Assembly (NCBI GenBank): GCA_001919865.1
Contig: MNIR01000024.1
Location: 1 to 49,914, forward strand
DNA: 49,914 bases
Direction: 5' to 3'
Source: Gemmatimonadetes bacterium 13_1_20CM_4_69_16
GTDB taxonomy: Bacteria > Gemmatimonadota > Gemmatimonadetes > Gemmatimonadales > GWC2-71-9
Shown here: positions 46,971-49,914 of the stretch, one piece after another
Layout of the letters: each line of letters begins with the position of its first letter
Numbering within the stretch: position 1 is the first letter of the stretch
The notes under the pieces: generated by a model
What the model saw: only the letters and a program-made list of their open reading frames with translations
What the model was told of the DNA's origin: nothing
Database searches by the model: none
Position numbers and translations under genes: made by a program

Positions 46971-48298
46971 GTAGTAGTGGGTGTGATTGCGCCGACGTCG
47001 CGCACCAGCCCCACGCAAGCGGCCGCCGTCAGCAGACAGGCGCCGCCCAGCATCACGACGTACAGCGGCGCGCTGGGATTGCTCTCCCCGAAGACCAGCC
47101 GGATCAACGGGCCGAACCCGATCGCGGCGACGATCTCGGGGATGACGATGAAAAAGTTGAACACGCCCATGTAGACGCCCATCCGGCTGGGCGGTAACGC
47201 GGTGGACAGGATGGCGTACGGCATGGAAAGGATGGACGCCCACGCGACCCCGACGCCCACCATACTGAGCAGCAGCAGGTGCTTGTCCTGAATAAAGTAA
47301 ACCGCGAGCAGCCCCACCGCCCCGCAGGTGAGCGCAGCGGCGTGCACCGTCTTGCGGCTGGTCAAGGCAGCCAGCCTCGGCAGCGCGAGCGCGACCAGGA
47401 AGCAAGTGATCGAGTAGAAGGCGAAGCTGAAGCCGCCCCACTCGATCCCCTGCGTGTACAGCGCCGACTGCGGATCCGTGGCCCCGAAGACGTGCCGTGC
47501 CGTGGCGGGCACGAAGAACAGCCACATACAGAAGAGGCCGAGCCAGGTGAACAGCTGTACCACGGCGAGCTGCCGCATCGTGGCGGGCATCTCCCGAATA
47601 GCGGCAACGATCTCGCTGAGGAGCGGTCCCAGCCCGCGCCGCCCGCGTCGTGCGCGGTCCCACGCGGCCGGGTCCTCCGGCGGGAACTCACTGGTCGTGA
47701 CGATCGTCCACAGCACGGCGAGCAGAAACACCACCGCGCCGACCTGGAAGGAATACTTCACCGAAAGCGGGACACCGCTCGCGGTGCTCCCCCGCACGCC
47801 CATCCAGCTGAACAGCAGCGGCAGGGCGTTTGCCAGGCTGGCACCCACGCCGATGAAGAATGACTGCATCACGAACCCGGCGGTGCGCTGGGATACGTCC
47901 AGCTTGTCGGCGACGAAAGCCCGGAACGGCTCCATCGAAATGTTGATCGAGGCATCGAGTATCCAGAGCAGGCCCGCAGCCATCCACAGCGCGCTCGACG
48001 TCGGCATCAGGAAGAGCGCGATCGAGGCGAGGATGGCGCCCGTGAGGAAATAGGGTCGCCGGCGCCCCAGCCGTCCCCAGGTGCGGTCGCTCAGCGCGCC
48101 CACGATCGGCTGCACCAGCAGCCCGGTGAGCGGCGCCGCGAGCCACAGCAGCGGCACTTGGTCCGGTCGGGCGCCCAGCCGCTCGTACACCGCCGACATG
48201 TTGGCCAGCTGTAGGCCCCACCCGAACTGGATGCCGAGGAATCCGAAGCTCATGTTGTACATCTGCCAGAACGTCAGGCGAGGTCGGTCCATGGGCAC
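46967..48298 (-). CDS. MFS sugar transporter (SLC45/GPH-like)
   Basis: This 443-residue protein has twelve predicted membrane helices. It starts [20 protein letters not shown], has the loop 2-3 motif [20 protein letters not shown], and [20 protein letters not shown], all typical of sucrose/maltose-type symporters of this branch. It would bring a di- or oligosaccharide through the inner membrane after SusCD import. The GTG at 48298, with GAGGGGAG seven bases upstream, is preferred; ATG at 48292 is possible. It lies between two FG-GAP genes, 14 bases after one and overlapping the next. Confidence 0.88.
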   Translation of the reverse strand: MPMDRPRLTFWQMYNMSFGFLGIQFGWGLQLANMSAVYERLGARPDQVPLLWLAAPLTGLLVQPIVGALSDRTWGRLGRRRPYFLTGAILASIALFLMPTSSALWMAAGLLWILDASINISMEPFRAFVADKLDVSQRTAGFVMQSFFIGVGASLANALPLLFSWMGVRGSTASGVPLSVKYSFQVGAVVFLLAVLWTIVTTSEFPPEDPAAWDRARRGRRGLGPLLSEIVAAIREMPATMRQLAVVQLFTWLGLFCMWLFFVPATARHVFGATDPQSALYTQGIEWGGFSFAFYSITCFLVALALPRLAALTSRKTVHAAALTCGAVGLLAVYFIQDKHLLLLSMVGVGVAWASILSMPYAILSTALPPSRMGVYMGVFNFFIVIPEIVAAIGFGPLIRLVFGESNPSAPLYVVMLGGACLLTAAACVGLVRDVGAITPTTT

Positions 48299-48312
48299 GT
48301 AGATGCTCCCCT

Positions 48313-49914
48313 CTACCGCTTCGAGGTCTGGGCGAGCGGCCGGTGGTGAAGTGGGCGCAGAATCTGCAGCTTGTCGTTGTTCCGCGCCACGACGATCAGA
48401 CGGCCCCCGTCTGCCCGCTTGACGAGCCCTAGACGCCGCACCTGCCCGTCTATCATGAGACCGCTCCGCTCCAGGTCGACCGCAGCGAAGCGACCGTCGC
48501 CCCCCCCCGCCCCCCCCGTTCCGCGCAGCAGCAAGCCATAGCTCGCATCGTAGCGCCCCAGCACGGGCGGTACGCCGTAGAAGTTCCCCGCCAGCAGGAG
48601 ATCGACGTGCCCGTCCCCGTCGAAGTCTTCAGCCAGCGCGGCGTTGACGGGGGCGACCTGTGCTTCCACGGGCAGCGGCTGGAGCTTGAACGTGCCGTCG
48701 CCGTTGTTCAGGGCCACGGCGCTCGCGAACAGATGGGCTTCGAGCAGCTTGGCCTCTCTCAAGTCCGACGCGGCAAAGATGTCCTCGACACGGCTGGCGC
48801 CGAACGCGGCATAGGAGGAATAACGGTTGCCCAGCGGCGCGATCAGGCGGACCAGCTCGTCCCGACCGGCCAGCGGGTAGCTCACCCCGTGTTTGTAGAA
48901 GGTGATGATCTGCTCCTGTGTACCGTTGTGAGCGAAGTCGTGCAGGTACATCCGGGCGGGCTCCGTCGCGGAGGCCCGCAAGTAAGAATTGAGCCCGAGG
49001 TTGCCCAGCACGAGATCCTGGCGGCCGTCGCCGTTCAGGTCGACCGCCGTGACGCTGTTCCACCAGCCCTCCGTGCCCGCGAGCCCGGCCGCGGCCGTCC
49101 GATCCACGAACCGGCCGTGCTCCTGCTTGAACACCCGGACGGGCATCCATTCGCCCACCACGATGAGGTCGAGCTGGCCGTCGTTGTCGTAATCGGTCCA
49201 GCTAGCCGACGTCACCATCCCGGCTTCGGCGAGCCCCGGGGCCCGCTCGAGCGTGACGTCCCGAAAGTGTCCCGTACCGTCGTTCTCGAGCAGATAGCTT
49301 CGCGGCGTGACGCCGTACCGGCCGGCGACCACCCGCCGCCCGACAAACAGATCGAGATGGCCGTCTCCGTTGAAGTCGCCTACGGCCACGCACCCGCCGC
49401 TTTCCGAGAACCGAGGGAGAGCACGCGCATCGCGCTGGAAGTTTCCGTGGCCGTCGTTGATGTACAGCCGGTCTTGGAGCGCATCGTGATCTCCCCAGAA
49501 CTCGTCGCCACCGCTCACGACGTACAAATCCGGATGCCCGTCGCCGTCGGCATCGAAGAACACCGCGTCGACGTCCTCCGATAGGCTGTCCGCCTGGAAC
49601 GCGGGCTGCTGGCTGACCCGGAACGTCCCGTCCCGCTGCTGGATGAAGAGCCGCCCGGCCTGCCATTTGGCGCCGCCGACGTAGATGTCGTCCAGCCCGT
49701 CGCCGTTGACGTCGCCGACGGCTAGCGCCGGCCCTTCGGTCGAGAGCAGATGCGGCAACAGCGGCTCGCGGTTGTAGTCGTAGAAAGAGTTCTCCTGATG
49801 CGTGAAATCGATGGCGAGCCGGGCGGTCACGTCAGCGAACAGCGGCCGCGTTGAGTCGTGCGGGTAGACGTACCGGCCGGCGGCATCGCGCTGGGAGAGC
49901 GTGAGGGTGCGGTT
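48313..49914 (-). CDS. FG-GAP/VCBS repeat protein, C-terminal part (cut by window edge)
   Basis: The frame is open to the right edge, so 533 residues of a longer protein are seen. The visible part equals module 2 of the FG-GAP protein at 43602-46970: FYDYNREPLLPHLLSTEGPA, VGDVNGDGLDDIYVGGAKW, DADGDGHPDLYVVSGGDEFW and DFDGDGHVDLLLAGNFYGVP. The sequence before it (RTLTLSQRDAAGRYVYPHDS) looks like the usual link from an UnbV domain. Near the C-terminus the gene crosses poly-G tracts (plus-strand C9 and C8). It is the first visible gene of an operon FG-GAP, MFS, FG-GAP, cytochrome. Confidence 0.85.
   Translation of the reverse strand, partial: NRTLTLSQRDAAGRYVYPHDSTRPLFADVTARLAIDFTHQENSFYDYNREPLLPHLLSTEGPALAVGDVNGDGLDDIYVGGAKWQAGRLFIQQRDGTFRVSQQPAFQADSLSEDVDAVFFDADGDGHPDLYVVSGGDEFWGDHDALQDRLYINDGHGNFQRDARALPRFSESGGCVAVGDFNGDGHLDLFVGRRVVAGRYGVTPRSYLLENDGTGHFRDVTLERAPGLAEAGMVTSASWTDYDNDGQLDLIVVGEWMPVRVFKQEHGRFVDRTAAAGLAGTEGWWNSVTAVDLNGDGRQDLVLGNLGLNSYLRASATEPARMYLHDFAHNGTQEQIITFYKHGVSYPLAGRDELVRLIAPLGNRYSSYAAFGASRVEDIFAASDLREAKLLEAHLFASAVALNNGDGTFKLQPLPVEAQVAPVNAALAEDFDGDGHVDLLLAGNFYGVPPVLGRYDASYGLLLRGTGGAGGGDGRFAAVDLERSGLMIDGQVRRLGLVKRADGGRLIVVARNNDKLQILRPLHHRPLAQTSKR
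48500..48517 (-). repeat. Paired homopolymer tract (C9-G-C8) in the FG-GAP gene
   Basis: Plus-strand C9, one G and C8 encode a Gly-rich turn (TGGAGGGDGRF) about 60 residues before the end of the FG-GAP protein. Slippage would frameshift the last part. It is also an error-prone place for sequencing. Confidence 0.7.

Noticed and set aside
43602..47663. A longer form of the two-module FG-GAP gene starting at 47663
   Set aside because: The extra N-terminus lies over the MFS transporter gene in another frame. The lipobox start at 46970 overlaps the MFS stop and fits the family.

Overview
The window is a dense, high-GC bacterial segment with almost every base coding. Its gene content points to the Gemmatimonadota or a close relative in the FCB group. 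The main signs are a SusC/SusD pair, a PorV-like protein beside a protease with a type IX secretion-like tail, several FG-GAP/VCBS-ASPIC proteins, and many secreted peptidases with 'AQ' signal-peptide ends. The phylum is inferred from content; there is no rRNA here. I saw no tRNA, rRNA, CRISPR array, transposase or prophage gene, and no gene-free stretch longer than about 230 bases.

Layout. 1-14,700 is mostly housekeeping and stress genes: the end of rpsU, a cold shock protein, an XRE-type regulator, SURF1, a GIY-YIG protein, OsmC, a VOC protein, an M1 peptidase, a glycosyltransferase, a three-gene NAD(P) transhydrogenase, a RidA-thioredoxin-TM2 operon, a small membrane protein, a broken diguanylate cyclase, DUF488, Ada and a DUF5666-like lipoprotein. 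14,900-20,400 holds a CLC channel and a subtilase/PorV-like pair. 20,400-28,800 (minus strand) holds an S9 peptidase, an AlgX-like/MBOAT O-acetylation pair, an amidohydrolase, a small secreted protein and a trehalase lipoprotein. 28,838-29,629 holds two AhpD-like genes. The second has a UGA where the second cysteine of CxxC is expected.

29,700-49,914 is the accessory part. A TPR-FG-GAP-UnbV lipoprotein gene lies back to back with an UnbV-type gene that overlaps an RnfD/UnbU-type membrane protein gene. Next, on the plus strand, come a YdjC-type deacetylase, SusC and SusD. Converging on them from the right edge are an FG-GAP protein (cut by the window), a sugar-type MFS transporter, a two-module FG-GAP/UnbV protein and a heptaheme cytochrome c. 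I read this as an outer-membrane carbohydrate uptake locus in which FG-GAP/UnbV proteins and redox proteins take unusually large parts.

Two results deserve attention first. One is the possible selenocysteine codon at 29424-29426, with a SECIS-like hairpin. The other is a set of four genes (pntA, the GGDEF gene, the CLC channel, the AhpD-like gene) that each seem to lack an internal block of roughly 35-65 codons, which suggests either assembly faults or recurrent short deletions.
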